Source: Lacibacter sediminis
GTDB lineage: Bacteria > Bacteroidota > Bacteroidia > Chitinophagales > Chitinophagaceae
Assembly: GCF_014168535.1 (NCBI RefSeq)
Contig: NZ_CP060007.1
Span: forward strand, 62,001 to 126,000
DNA: 64,000 nt
Reading direction: 5' to 3'
In this document: positions 43,746 through 52,382 of the stretch, piece after piece
How positions within the stretch are numbered: the first letter of the stretch is position 1
Layout: each line of letters begins with the position of its first letter
Notes under the pieces: model-generated
Seen by the model: the letters and a program-made list of their open reading frames with translations, nothing else
Databases searched by the model: none
What the model was told of the DNA's origin: nothing
Program-made: the position numbers and the translations under genes

Positions 43746-44209
43746 TGTTTAGGTTTGATCTGCAGTTCTTCCCATGGCGTGCTGCCATCTTTCTCTCTTG
43801 TAAATACAAGTTGTTTGCCTTCGCCAATCACAATTTCAGCAGTGGTATAAACAAGATTACTGTCGAGCAAATGACCACCGATGGTTGCACCGGTGCTGTC
43901 GCTCACACTCATATGTAAATGCGAACCATTGATGCTCACTGTACCAACCAAACTCACAATTTCAAAATGACCGTTGGCTTTACTGCCTTCTGGTTGATTG
44001 GCAAAACGAAGATTGTATTGTGTAACACTGCCCACACAGGTCATGATCCAGCCTGCTTCGATCTTGTGCTGCTGCAAATAAGAAGTTATTTCCTGTTTCA
44101 GATCCTGCCCGGGTTTTAAACGGAGGGCGTGAATTTTTACTTCGTCGTTTTGCATGGTTGGTTTTGTTTTACATGCGGCGAATAAAAGAAGTATAGTTAA
44201 GTATTTCAT
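43742..44209 (-). CDS. PPC/DUF296-domain protein, predicted lipoprotein
   Basis: 155 residues. From MKYLTILLLFAACKTK it has a lipoprotein-like signal (lipobox FAAC); starting at the next Met (44155) it would be a cytosolic domain alone. The domain is PPC/DUF296: HALRLKPGQDLKQEITSYLQQ, AGWIMTCVGSV, GSHLHMSVSDSTGATIGGHL (the His-rich and GGHL hallmarks) and VYTTAEIVIGE. In plants and some bacteria the domain accompanies DNA-binding motifs; stand-alone bacterial forms have no settled role. Export of such a domain is unusual. Coupled with the downstream membrane protein. Confidence 0.82.
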   Translation of the reverse strand: MKYLTILLLFAACKTKPTMQNDEVKIHALRLKPGQDLKQEITSYLQQHKIEAGWIMTCVGSVTQYNLRFANQPEGSKANGHFEIVSLVGTVSINGSHLHMSVSDSTGATIGGHLLDSNLVYTTAEIVIGEGKQLVFTREKDGSTPWEELQIKPKQ

Positions 44210-44212
44210 TTT

Positions 44213-44262
44213 TTTGAACCACAAAGTCACGAAGACAGAAAGAACCACAAAGAAGAATGCGA
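44213..44262. repeat. dispersed AACCACAAAG-type repeat, copy
   Basis: TTGAACCACAAAGTCACGAA then GACAGAAAGAACCACAAAG. The same words recur at 47617-47650 and inverted at 6497, 15543 and 21898. Confidence 0.6.
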
Positions 44263-44361
44263 AAACCCAATGCCCAAATTCCAAATGATGAACCCTCTGT
44301 TTGCATAGATATTTCAAGCGAAACACTAATTCTTCTTTTCTCTTTTCCCTCTTTCAATCTC

Positions 44362-45183
44362 TTAGTCCACAAACAAATCCGTAAACAACTTACCACCCGG
44401 CACCACACTATACTTACTTAAATCAGTAATTCCTTCTGCAGCAAACAGCTGTTCATCAACAAATAAGTTACCAGTGCATTCATTCGACGGTTTGCTTAAA
44501 ATTATATGTGCGGCATCTGCAAGTATATCTACTGTTCTGCTCATATTTGCCAACGCTTCACCGCCTAACAAATTTCTCACAGCAGCAGTATCAATAGTTG
44601 TACGTGGCCAGAGTGCATTGGCAGCAATACCATCTTTCTTTAATTCTTCAGCCCATCCCAGTGTCATCATACTCATGTTGAATTTGGTGAGTGTGTAAGC
44701 AATATGTCCGGCCAGCCATTTAGGTTTTAAATTAACGGGAGGTGATAACGTAAGTATATGCGGGTTATTTCCTTTTCGTAAATATGGGATACAGGCTTTC
44801 GTCATTAAAAATGTACCACGCACATTAATGCTATACATGAGATCGAAACGTTTGGCTTCTGTTTGTTCTGTTGGCGTAAGTGAAATTGCCGATGCATTGT
44901 TGATGAGTATATCGATACCACCAAATGTCTCTACTGTTTTATCAACTGCCGCCTGTATCTGATCTTCGTAACGAATATCTAATTGAATGGCTAATCCTTT
45001 TCCTCCAGCCGCTGTCATTTCATCAGCTGCCGAAAAAATAGTACCACCCAGCTTGGGATTTTCTTCCACACTTTTTGCTGCCACCACTACGTTGGCTCCT
45101 TCCTTCGCCAATTTCAAGCCCATTGCTTTACCGATACCTCTCGACGCACCTGTAATAAAAACTGTTTTTCCATTGAATGACAT
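44362..45183 (-). CDS. short-chain dehydrogenase/reductase (HSDL2-like)
   Basis: 273 residues from MSFNGKTVFITGASRGIG; a longer frame to 45282 overlaps the divergent gene and is unlikely. Rossmann motif TGASRGIGKAM, DIRYEDQIQAA, NNASAISL (NNAG-like), LTLSPP with the catalytic Ser and AYTLTKFNMS with the Tyr/Lys pair (YxxxK). The residues after the glycine motif resemble the hydroxysteroid-dehydrogenase-like 2 (HSDL2/SDR family) group. NADP(H) is likely; the substrate is unknown. Divergent from the beta-helix gene, 87 bp apart. Confidence 0.9.
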   Translation of the reverse strand: MSFNGKTVFITGASRGIGKAMGLKLAKEGANVVVAAKSVEENPKLGGTIFSAADEMTAAGGKGLAIQLDIRYEDQIQAAVDKTVETFGGIDILINNASAISLTPTEQTEAKRFDLMYSINVRGTFLMTKACIPYLRKGNNPHILTLSPPVNLKPKWLAGHIAYTLTKFNMSMMTLGWAEELKKDGIAANALWPRTTIDTAAVRNLLGGEALANMSRTVDILADAAHIILSKPSNECTGNLFVDEQLFAAEGITDLSKYSVVPGGKLFTDLFVD

Positions 45184-45270
45184 AACAAACGTTTTAGTAA
45201 TGAAAGTTAGGGAAAGCCCTGCAAGCATAGAAAAGAATTTGTAATTTGTCTGCAACCTTATACAACCTTT

Positions 45271-46461
45271 ATGCTTTGCCAACTTCGTCTCACTTCAACA
45301 CTGGTTTTATTAGTTTCGTTTGCAACTGTTCGGTCGCAGGACACGGAACAAAAGAAGATACAGCGCATGTTTGTGACTGCTGTTGATAACTCAACAATAG
45401 AATTACCTGAAGGAACATTTCAACTCAACATGAGTTTGTGGCTCGATGGAAAGAAGAATGTACTCATTAAAGGAAAGGGAATGGATAAAACCATTCTCAA
45501 CTTTACCAACCAGGTAAGCGGTGCCGAAGGAATTAAAATCACCAACGGGAAAAATATTACACTACAGGATCTCACGGTGCAGGATACAAAAGGCGATGCA
45601 ATTAAAACACAACAGGTAGACGGTATTATATTTAAGCAGGTAAAAGCAGAATGGACAAGAGGGGCCAACAGCAAGAATGGTGCGTATGGTTTATATCCTG
45701 TGCAATGTACCAATGTGTTGATCGATGGTTGTGAAGCCTGGGGTGCAAGTGATGCTGGCATTTATGTTGGACAAAGCAGTTACATCGTTGTCAAAAATTC
45801 AAAAGCCACCGAAAATGTAGCGGGGATTGAAATTGAAAATTCCTTGTATGCTGATGTGTATGATAACGAAGCAACAAATAATACAGGTGGTATTTTAATT
45901 TTCGATCTGCCTGATCTTGTGCAGAAGAAAGGGGGTTACATCCGTGTGTATCGAAACAATGTGTACCATAACAATCATATCAACTTTGCACCAAAGGGAA
46001 ACATTGTGGGCAAAGTACCCCAAGGCACAGGTGTTATGATCCTTGCTACCAATCATGTGGATGTTTTTGAAAACAAGATCATCAATAACATTACTGCAAG
46101 CACAGCCATTGTAAGTTATTATATCACCGAGAACCCGATCAAAGACAGCAGCTATTATCCCTTCCCGACACAGATCAATATTTATAACAATACTTACGAA
46201 AGAGAAGCCGTGCGAACAACCGGCAAAGGACGCATGGGAAAGATGTATCGCTTTAAATTACGTTTCGGAAAAAATGTGCCGCATATTCAGTATGATGGAA
46301 TTGTTGATCAGAAATCACCCGCAGAGATTTGTATTCGTAACAACAGTAATCAAAGCTTTGCGAATCTTGATGCAGAGAATGGATTTAAAAACATCAGCAG
46401 AGATGCATCGAAACATGATTGTACGTTACAACCGGTACCAAAAGTTGAATTGAAAAATTAA
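45271..46461 (+). CDS. parallel beta-helix repeat protein
   Basis: 396 residues with a signal peptide (MLCQLRLTSTLVLLVSFATVRS). Right-handed beta-helix coils (NVLIKGKGMDKTILNF, GIKITNGKNITLQDLTV, VDGIIFKQVKAEW, NVLIDGCEAWGASDAGIYVG, YIVVKNSKATENVAGIEIE, NTGGILIFDLP) cover residues about 60-290. It matches the beta-helix protein that commonly travels with a dihaem cytochrome of the SO2930 type, which is the next gene here; no catalytic role is established for either. An inverted repeat separates the two. Confidence 0.85.
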   Translation: MLCQLRLTSTLVLLVSFATVRSQDTEQKKIQRMFVTAVDNSTIELPEGTFQLNMSLWLDGKKNVLIKGKGMDKTILNFTNQVSGAEGIKITNGKNITLQDLTVQDTKGDAIKTQQVDGIIFKQVKAEWTRGANSKNGAYGLYPVQCTNVLIDGCEAWGASDAGIYVGQSSYIVVKNSKATENVAGIEIENSLYADVYDNEATNNTGGILIFDLPDLVQKKGGYIRVYRNNVYHNNHINFAPKGNIVGKVPQGTGVMILATNHVDVFENKIINNITASTAIVSYYITENPIKDSSYYPFPTQINIYNNTYEREAVRTTGKGRMGKMYRFKLRFGKNVPHIQYDGIVDQKSPAEICIRNNSNQSFANLDAENGFKNISRDASKHDCTLQPVPKVELKN

Positions 46462-46471
46462 TGAATAATGC

Positions 46472-46546
46472 TGTCATCCCGACGAAGGAGGGATCTGTTC
46501 AACAGAAGTACTAAGCTGGGCAGATTTCTCCTTTGTCGAAATGACA
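46472..46546. repeat. 75-bp imperfect inverted repeat (MITE/REP-like)
   Basis: Ends TGTCAT ... ATGACA; the left arm TGTCATCCCGACGAAGGAGG pairs imperfectly with the right arm CTCCTTTGTCGAAATGACA. It lies between the beta-helix and cytochrome genes, has no coding capacity and no T-run. Similar elements are frequent between genes in Bacteroidota. Confidence 0.65.
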
Positions 46547-46569
46547 AGTGAAATTTATACATTCGAACC

Positions 46570-47619
46570 ATGAAGAAATTGATCGTTACAGTGAGTGTGA
46601 TTATATGTATGTTGGTTGTTCTTTCGTTCAACAGCAAAAAGACCGATCCGTATTTTCAGTTTCATGAAAACCTCAGCGAATACAATTTCTTCAAAGGAAA
46701 ATTGAATGAGCTGCTACCTGCTGATGGAATCATTCCTTACGATCTCAATACGCCGTTGTTCAGCGATTATGCCGAGAAAGCAAGATTTATAAAAGTACCT
46801 GCCGGTAAAAAGATCAACTACAACGCTACCTCAGTATTCGATATGCCATTGGGAACTGTGCTCATCAAAAATTTTTATTATTACAACGATGTGCGCAAAC
46901 CTGCTCTTGGGAAACGAATTATTGAAACACGGTTGCTGGCAAATATGGAAGATGGCTGGCACACATATCAATACATCTGGAACGAAGAGCAAACAGAAGC
47001 TTTGTTTGAACCCATTGGTGATGTGATTACTGTTGAATACATTGATGCAGCAGGAAAGAAAATAAAAGCACAGTATGTTGTTCCAAGTCAGCCGCAATGC
47101 AAAGGTTGTCATGGCCGCAAGGATACGATCATTCCAATTGGCATTGCAGCCCGCCATCTTAATGGCGATTATGTGTATGCAAATGAAAAACAAAATCAAT
47201 TACAGTATTGGCAACAGCTCGGACTGATCGATCTGCCAAACTCAACCATTCCTGCCAATGCTAAATGGAACGATGAGAAAAGCGGATCGCTCAACGATCG
47301 TGCAAGAGCTTATCTCGATATTAACTGTGGAAATTGTCATAACCCAAATGGTCCGGCAAATACATCAGGTTTGTTCTTAGATATTCACACAACAAATACA
47401 ACTGCACTTGGCATTAACAAAACGCCTGTAGCAGCAGGCAGAGGAAGTGGTCATTTAAAATATGCCATTGATCCAGGTAAACCCAACCAATCGTTTATGA
47501 TCTATCGAATGAATAGTGTTGATCCGGGTATTGCGATGCCTGAAATTGGACGTAACAGAGTTCATAAAGAAGGCGTGGCGTTGATTTCAAAATGGATCAA
47601 AGAAATTGGAAAAAATTGA
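46570..47619 (+). CDS. SO2930-family dihaem c-type cytochrome
   Basis: 349 residues. A signal or anchor (MKKLIVTVSVIICMLVVLSF) is followed by an N-terminal segment with NFFKGKLNELLPADGIIPYDLNTPLFSDYAEK, typical of this family, a beta-rich domain, and two haem-binding motifs, CKGCH (about 177-181) and CGNCH (about 253-257). MPEIGRNRVHKEGVALIS near the end provides a probable axial ligand region. Located in the periplasm. It is paired with the beta-helix protein as in many other genomes (established co-occurrence); the joint function is unknown. Confidence 0.88.
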   Translation: MKKLIVTVSVIICMLVVLSFNSKKTDPYFQFHENLSEYNFFKGKLNELLPADGIIPYDLNTPLFSDYAEKARFIKVPAGKKINYNATSVFDMPLGTVLIKNFYYYNDVRKPALGKRIIETRLLANMEDGWHTYQYIWNEEQTEALFEPIGDVITVEYIDAAGKKIKAQYVVPSQPQCKGCHGRKDTIIPIGIAARHLNGDYVYANEKQNQLQYWQQLGLIDLPNSTIPANAKWNDEKSGSLNDRARAYLDINCGNCHNPNGPANTSGLFLDIHTTNTTALGINKTPVAAGRGSGHLKYAIDPGKPNQSFMIYRMNSVDPGIAMPEIGRNRVHKEGVALISKWIKEIGKN

Positions 47620-47699
47620 ACCACAAAGACACGAAGGCGCAAAGTTCCACAAAGCAATAAAGTAAATTTTCTTCTTTGTGCTCTTTACGGCGCTTAGTG
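47617..47699. repeat. dispersed AACCACAAAG-type repeat, double copy
   Basis: TTGAACCACAAAGACACGAA, GGCGCAAAGTTCCACAAAG at the left and CTTCTTTGTGCTCTTTACGG at the right form an imperfect inverted arrangement in the gap between the cytochrome and the convergent AI-2E-type gene. Confidence 0.55.
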
Positions 47700-47703
47700 A
47701 TTA

Positions 47704-48744
47704 TTATGAGCCATGACTATGTGGGTTTTCCACAGGATTCATCGATCCAAACTCGTTTGTATAAATTTTAAACAGCAGCATAAAATAACTGATGAGGAGT
47801 GGTCCGAAAATGAAACCCCAGAAACCAAACAAGCTTAATCCCACAATAACACCCAGTACGGTAACAAGCGGATGAACATCACCTAAACGTTTCATCAGAG
47901 TAACCCTTGCGAGGTAATCAACATTGCCGGTTACAAGTAAACTGTAGATCAATAAACCAATTCCTTGTCCGGTATTCCCTTGAGAAAATAAAAATACAAC
48001 CAGCGGTGCCCATATCAACGTAGTTCCAACAATCGGGAAGAATGCAAATACACCTGTAATAAAACCCCACAGTACAAATTCATTGATGCCGAATATCCAA
48101 TAACCAACGAGTGCAAAAATCCCTTGTATTAAAGAGATGAGTGGAATTCCAATAGCATTTGCTCTTACAACGCTGATGGTTTCTTTAGCAAGGATATCAA
48201 TATTCTCTTCATGCAAGGGTAAAAAATAATCGAATGATGCTTCCATCTCTTTCCCATTGGTGAGCATAAAGAAATAAACAAACAACATCATCGCCAGGTT
48301 AGAGAGGATCATGGCTGTGCTGTTAAGAAAAGCAGGGAAGAAATTTGCAATTCGTTTCTGCAGTTCCGCTACGTTCTCATCGGTAAATAATTCCTGACCG
48401 GTCCATTCTTTTATTTGTGCGGATACAGATTTTAAACCCTGCACCACTTCGTCGGAATGACTGAATACTTCCGTTATTTTTGGGGATAGTAAATTGATGA
48501 TATAATAAACGGGCAACCCAAACAAAACGAGGAAGCCGAGCATAAAAGCGGTGGCCGTTAAACTCTTGTTCCATTTTTTCTTAATGGTAAGATAGCGGTA
48601 CCAACCCCTGCTGAGAATATAAAGTGTGATGGCGCCAAGAAAACCCGGCAGGAAAATATAAAGTTCTTTTACGAGCAGTAAGCCCAATGCAATTAAAACA
48701 ACTAAGAGAATAATTTGCCGTAAACGGCTGCTGAATGATGCCAT
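47704..48744 (-). CDS. AI-2E transporter (UPF0118) family protein
   Basis: 346 residues with seven or eight membrane segments: IILLVVLIALGLLLVKELYIF, FLGAITLYILSRGW, AFMLGFLVLFGLPVYYIIN, and after a helical middle part IPLISLIQGIFALVGYWIFG, FVLWGFITGVFAFFPIVGTTLIW and YSLLVTGNVDYL. The segment GTTLIWAPLVVFLFSQG is typical of the PF01594 family. Members export autoinducer-2 or act as ion or sodium/proton transporters; substrate unknown here. A terminator of the upstream gene separates it from the CHRD gene. Confidence 0.88.
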   Translation of the reverse strand: MASFSSRLRQIILLVVLIALGLLLVKELYIFLPGFLGAITLYILSRGWYRYLTIKKKWNKSLTATAFMLGFLVLFGLPVYYIINLLSPKITEVFSHSDEVVQGLKSVSAQIKEWTGQELFTDENVAELQKRIANFFPAFLNSTAMILSNLAMMLFVYFFMLTNGKEMEASFDYFLPLHEENIDILAKETISVVRANAIGIPLISLIQGIFALVGYWIFGINEFVLWGFITGVFAFFPIVGTTLIWAPLVVFLFSQGNTGQGIGLLIYSLLVTGNVDYLARVTLMKRLGDVHPLVTVLGVIVGLSLFGFWGFIFGPLLISYFMLLFKIYTNEFGSMNPVENPHSHGS

Positions 48745-48785
48745 AAAATGAAATTACAAAGAAAAAAAACAAAAGATTTCAAGCA

Positions 48786-48817
48786 TAAAAAAACCGGGCA
48801 TAGCCCGGCTCTTTTTT
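48786..48817 (-). terminator. terminator of the CHRD gene
   Basis: On minus: GAGCCGGGC, loop TAT, GCCCGGTTTTTTT. Confidence 0.8.
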
Positions 48818-48830
48818 ATCAGGAAAATTT

Positions 48831-49661
48831 TTATCGGATCTGACCCCTTACTATACCTGCAGGGAAGAGGGTAGAATGTGCGTTTACATACAATGCACCA
48901 GTTCCCTCAATTGCTGTTTTTTGCACGTCGGTTAGCTGCAGTTGTTTATTTACACCAAAATCTGCCACAGTACTTATTAATCCAACCAAAACAGTTCCGT
49001 TTGTACCGGCAGCACCGTTGTGTATATGTGCGGCAGTTAGATCTCCATCGCCTGCTGTTAGGCCTGTAACATTTACAACATAGTACAATTTGCCATCGGT
49101 GGTTAAACGAAACCTGGCAGAACCTGTTGCCGTAGTTGCAACCGCAGGAACTTCATTTGCTCCGGAAAGAGCAACATCCTGCGCCCATTGAACAGTGCTG
49201 TTTAACTGCGCCCTTACCAAACCGCTTGTTACTTGTGTTGAGTGCACATTTACATATAATTCGGCAGTACCATTGTTCATACTGTCCAATAAAGTTGGGC
49301 GAACATTTGCAACAGAACCAGATGCTGTGCCGCCTGTAAATGTTGGAGTAAAATTTAAGATTACTCCTCCGTTAACAATGGGGTTACCGGTGTGAATATG
49401 TGCTGCTGTTAACGCATCACCTGCAGCAAGGCCGGTAACGGTGATATTATATTGTACAGAATTATCACTCATAATACGTAACACAAATGTTCCTGTTTCA
49501 TTGCGGCCTGCAGGTGCAGGGTTTTCATTTTTTGTACTCAAAGGAAGGGTCCACTCTTTTACAATTCTTACTGTAGGGCCATCGTTTTTGTCTTTTTTGC
49601 AGGAAAAAAGAAATGCTGTGCAAATAAGCAACATTGCCGAATTTAATACCAATGTTTTCAT
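48831..49661 (-). CDS. CHRD-domain lipoprotein
   Basis: 276 residues from MKTLVLNSAMLLICTAFLFSCKKD (lipobox FLFSC). Two CHRD domains follow, each with a conserved AAHIHTGN / AAHIHNGA motif, an internal beta-strand pattern and a closing NVHSTQVTSGLVRAQL / NAHSTLFPAGIVRGQI. First domain about 30-150, second about 155-276. CHRD domains occur in chordin and in bacterial secreted proteins; the role is unknown. Anchored to the outer or inner membrane. Confidence 0.9.
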   Translation of the reverse strand: MKTLVLNSAMLLICTAFLFSCKKDKNDGPTVRIVKEWTLPLSTKNENPAPAGRNETGTFVLRIMSDNSVQYNITVTGLAAGDALTAAHIHTGNPIVNGGVILNFTPTFTGGTASGSVANVRPTLLDSMNNGTAELYVNVHSTQVTSGLVRAQLNSTVQWAQDVALSGANEVPAVATTATGSARFRLTTDGKLYYVVNVTGLTAGDGDLTAAHIHNGAAGTNGTVLVGLISTVADFGVNKQLQLTDVQKTAIEGTGALYVNAHSTLFPAGIVRGQIR

Positions 49662-49810
49662 GCTAATAGTTTTGTGCTTAATAATTAAATAGCTCGCCAT
49701 AATGAACAGTAACGTAGAAAGTTTCTTTTTGGTTGCCTCTTGAAATTATAAGGTATGTAACCAAACCCGAAACCGTGCCAGAAATGAGTTGATGGTAACG
49801 TTAGAGAAAA

Positions 49811-50842
49811 CTATTCTTCCCACACTTTTAACCCTTCGCTGCAATTTGCGCAGATATCAATATTCTTTCTGCTGGTCATGAGTTCGCTGCGGAACTGTTT
49901 GTAATTATCATTATGCCAAACCTCTTTGAACGATTGCATTTTTAAATTTCCCAGTTGATGCATGGCATCTTTATCAAAACAACATGGTACAACCAGGCCA
50001 TCCCAGGTAATTACATTCGCATGCCACAATTTCCAGCAATGATTCTGTAATTTATTCTTCGGTGCATATGAACCGTCAGCATTCTTTTTGTAACGACTGT
50101 ATTTATTAAGTGTTGGAATAAGTTTGTTGGGGTCATTCTCATAATCGTACACCTGTGCGGTTTTAAACCATACATCATCAACACCAACTTGCTTGGCTAA
50201 TTGTTTCACCTCTTCCAGTTGATGTTCGTTCGGCCTCACTACTAAAAACTGGAAAACAACAAATGGTTTTTTACTGTTGAGTTCTTTTTTCCACTTCACA
50301 ATATTCTTTGCTCCTTCCAACACTTTGTCCAGCTTTCCGCCAACTCGGTATTGTTGATACACCTCCTGTGTAGTGCCATCAATGGAAATGATCAAACGGT
50401 CCAAACCACTTTCTACTGTTTGCTTTGCTTTTTCATCGGTTAAATAATGTGCATTGGTTGATGTAGCTGTATAGATTTTTTTCTTTACAGCATAGTTCAC
50501 CATTGGCAAAAACTCCGGGTTGAGATACGGCTCGCCTTGAAAATAAAAGATGAGATAAAGCAGATCTTTATGAATATCGTCGATCGTTTGTTCAAAAAAA
50601 CTTTTCTGCAACATACCTGTTGGTCGAGTGAATTCACGCAAACCACTCGGGCATTCGGGACAACGCAGATTACAGCTTGTAGTTGGTTCAAACGAAATAG
50701 AAATGGGATAGCCCCATTGTACAGGCTTCTTTAAAAATCGGCTTAACTGGTAACTGCTCCACACTTTCGTCATATTCCATGCACGGCGGGGAGTGATCTT
50801 CGAAAAAAGGTTGAGTATATCGTTACGGTGTAATTGCGGCAT
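49811..50842 (-). CDS. radical SAM/SPASM-domain protein
   Basis: 343 residues from MPQLHRNDILNLF (a TTG eight codons earlier is a weaker start). The 4Fe-4S/SAM motif is TTSCNLRCPECPSG (CxxxCxxC), then FQGEPYLNPEF (GGEP-like), and the C-terminal SPASM cysteines lie in HCWKLWHANVITWDGLVVPCC, then SRKNIDICANCSEG. Family members often install modifications in peptides or act on small molecules such as heme or sugar precursors; no peptide or partner gene is adjacent. The upstream DUF418 gene has its own terminator. Confidence 0.9.
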   Translation of the reverse strand: MPQLHRNDILNLFSKITPRRAWNMTKVWSSYQLSRFLKKPVQWGYPISISFEPTTSCNLRCPECPSGLREFTRPTGMLQKSFFEQTIDDIHKDLLYLIFYFQGEPYLNPEFLPMVNYAVKKKIYTATSTNAHYLTDEKAKQTVESGLDRLIISIDGTTQEVYQQYRVGGKLDKVLEGAKNIVKWKKELNSKKPFVVFQFLVVRPNEHQLEEVKQLAKQVGVDDVWFKTAQVYDYENDPNKLIPTLNKYSRYKKNADGSYAPKNKLQNHCWKLWHANVITWDGLVVPCCFDKDAMHQLGNLKMQSFKEVWHNDNYKQFRSELMTSRKNIDICANCSEGLKVWEE

Positions 50843-50898
50843 TGAGGGATCAAAGATAGTCAGCAATAGCAGTATTTGATTAAGTAGTTCAGAAGAAG

Positions 50899-50932
50899 AA
50901 AGCCTGTTGTTGGATCAAGAACAACAGGCTTT
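50899..50932 (-). terminator. terminator of the DUF418 gene
   Basis: AAAGCCTGTTGTT and AACAACAGGCTTT form a 13-bp stem around an 8-base loop. Confidence 0.8.
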
Positions 50933-50936
50933 GAAT

Positions 50937-52244
50937 TTATTTTACAAATGGCTGACGCTTCCAGTACGTTAAACTCCGCCAGCACCATTCAAGCGGACCA
51001 AAGCGGAAAAACCTTAACCAAATATGGCTCCAGATAATTTGTAATAACCAGGTGCCTCCCACTACATAATAAATTTCGTAACGCTCAAGTTTGCCAAACA
51101 TACCAAATCCAACACCATAGAAAAACAAGCCAACCAATAATGATTGCATCAGATAATTGGTGAATGCCATTTGTCCAACCGGACGAAGTAATGCAAAGAA
51201 CCATTTGAACCAACCCGACTTGTACAACAACATGATCAAACCAAAAATTCCAATGGAACGAAAGGCTCGTGACAACTCGTAAAATTCAAATTGTACATTT
51301 TTTATGTAATCAAACTCGTTGAATTTATAATCGATCAGCGGTTTAAGACGGAAATAAGAGAGCAACAAGCCGATACCCAATCCTCCAACAAAAAGAACCC
51401 AGTAAATTTTAGAAGACGCCTGCCCTTGTATGATGCCTGTCTTATAAAAGGCCATGCCTAAAAACATAAACAATAAAATATCCCATGCCATATAATACAG
51501 GTAAAAAACTTCGGTACGGAAGCTTCGCTCACTTTGATATTCATAAAATCCCAAATAATCACCTCGTACACTCTTTGTGCTTTTTTCCATTTTTTTAAGC
51601 TTCTCCTTCTGTGTGGATTTTTCTTTAAACCCTGTCATCGCACCCAGCTCTTCTTTTTGCTGATCTGTTAGTTTGGTAACAGTTGTATCTATTTTGGCAA
51701 TCAATTCGCCTTTCGTAATTACTTTCTTGTCACGATATATATCTACATTTTCCCTCACTGTTTGCAGCAACAAACAAATAAAGGCAGCGATCAGTAACCC
51801 CTTCGGCGACAACCTTCGAAACGTAAACATGATCATACCAATACAGGCATAATGAAACAAAATATCCCACATCCACAATAACACATATGCATTAAACAAT
51901 CCGAAAACAAGCAGCCACAATTGCCGGCGGAAAAAATAATCGGCTGGCCAAAGCCCTTCATTCTTCTTCTCCTGTCGGCTCAGGAACAAAATAATTCCGG
52001 CACCAAATAGCATCGAGAACAAGGCCCGTTGACTTCCTTCCGGGAAAAATTCAATAAAATACCAGGTATTGAAATTAATAGATCCCCACTCATTTAACAC
52101 TGAAGGGTCTCTATAAACCGGTTCGGGCAATCCAAAACCGGGAATATTCATCAATAAAATGCCGAGAATAGCAATTCCCCGCAGGGAATCGAGAAGAACA
52201 ATACGTTCGCTCTGCGAAACAGGAGCGGCCTGATCGATGGTCAT
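50937..52244 (-). CDS. DUF418 / heparan-alpha-glucosaminide-like acyltransferase-fold membrane protein
   Basis: 435 residues. RIVLLDSLRGIAILGILLMNI at the start is the hallmark of the DUF418/DUF1624 (YeiB-type) group; ten or so hydrophobic segments follow (PRGLLIAAFICLLLQ-type, YFIEFFPEGSQRALFSMLFGAGI, AFTNYLMQSLLVGLFFYGVG). Residues 185-235 form a charged, Lys-rich helical loop (KSTQKEKLKKMEKSTKS). The family is proposed to transfer acyl groups or act in lipid/glycan modification, without proof for this subgroup. Divergent from the MarR gene. Confidence 0.85.
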   Translation of the reverse strand: MTIDQAAPVSQSERIVLLDSLRGIAILGILLMNIPGFGLPEPVYRDPSVLNEWGSINFNTWYFIEFFPEGSQRALFSMLFGAGIILFLSRQEKKNEGLWPADYFFRRQLWLLVFGLFNAYVLLWMWDILFHYACIGMIMFTFRRLSPKGLLIAAFICLLLQTVRENVDIYRDKKVITKGELIAKIDTTVTKLTDQQKEELGAMTGFKEKSTQKEKLKKMEKSTKSVRGDYLGFYEYQSERSFRTEVFYLYYMAWDILLFMFLGMAFYKTGIIQGQASSKIYWVLFVGGLGIGLLLSYFRLKPLIDYKFNEFDYIKNVQFEFYELSRAFRSIGIFGLIMLLYKSGWFKWFFALLRPVGQMAFTNYLMQSLLVGLFFYGVGFGMFGKLERYEIYYVVGGTWLLQIIWSHIWLRFFRFGPLEWCWRSLTYWKRQPFVK

Positions 52245-52328
52245 GTTAGATTGGTTTTGGTGGTGAAAAATGGGAGGCAGCTTTGCGTAGGGAGAGGAGA
52301 AATAGTAAGATACTCTTTTAAGAAAAAT

Positions 52329-52361
52329 TTTGCCAGCTTTCGGAAACTATTATTATATTTG
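52329..52361 (+). promoter_or_regulatory. predicted promoter of the MarR gene
   Basis: TTTG (52329-52332), 21-bp spacer, TATATTTG (52354-52361), an exact match to the Bacteroidota consensus. The ATG follows 22 bp later. Confidence 0.65.
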
Positions 52362-52363
52362 GG

Positions 52364-52381
52364 TAGTTGCATAAACAACTA
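52364..52381. promoter_or_regulatory. inverted repeat, probable MarR operator
   Basis: TAGTTG-N6-CAACTA lies at the predicted transcription start, between the -7 element and the ATG. Half-site length and spacing fit operators of MarR-family dimers, suggesting autoregulation (inference). Confidence 0.55.
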
Positions 52382-52382
52382 T

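Noticed and set aside
43742..44326. Longer start for the PPC-domain gene at 44326
   Set aside because: The added N terminus is translated from the dispersed AACCACAAAG repeat and hides the lipobox.
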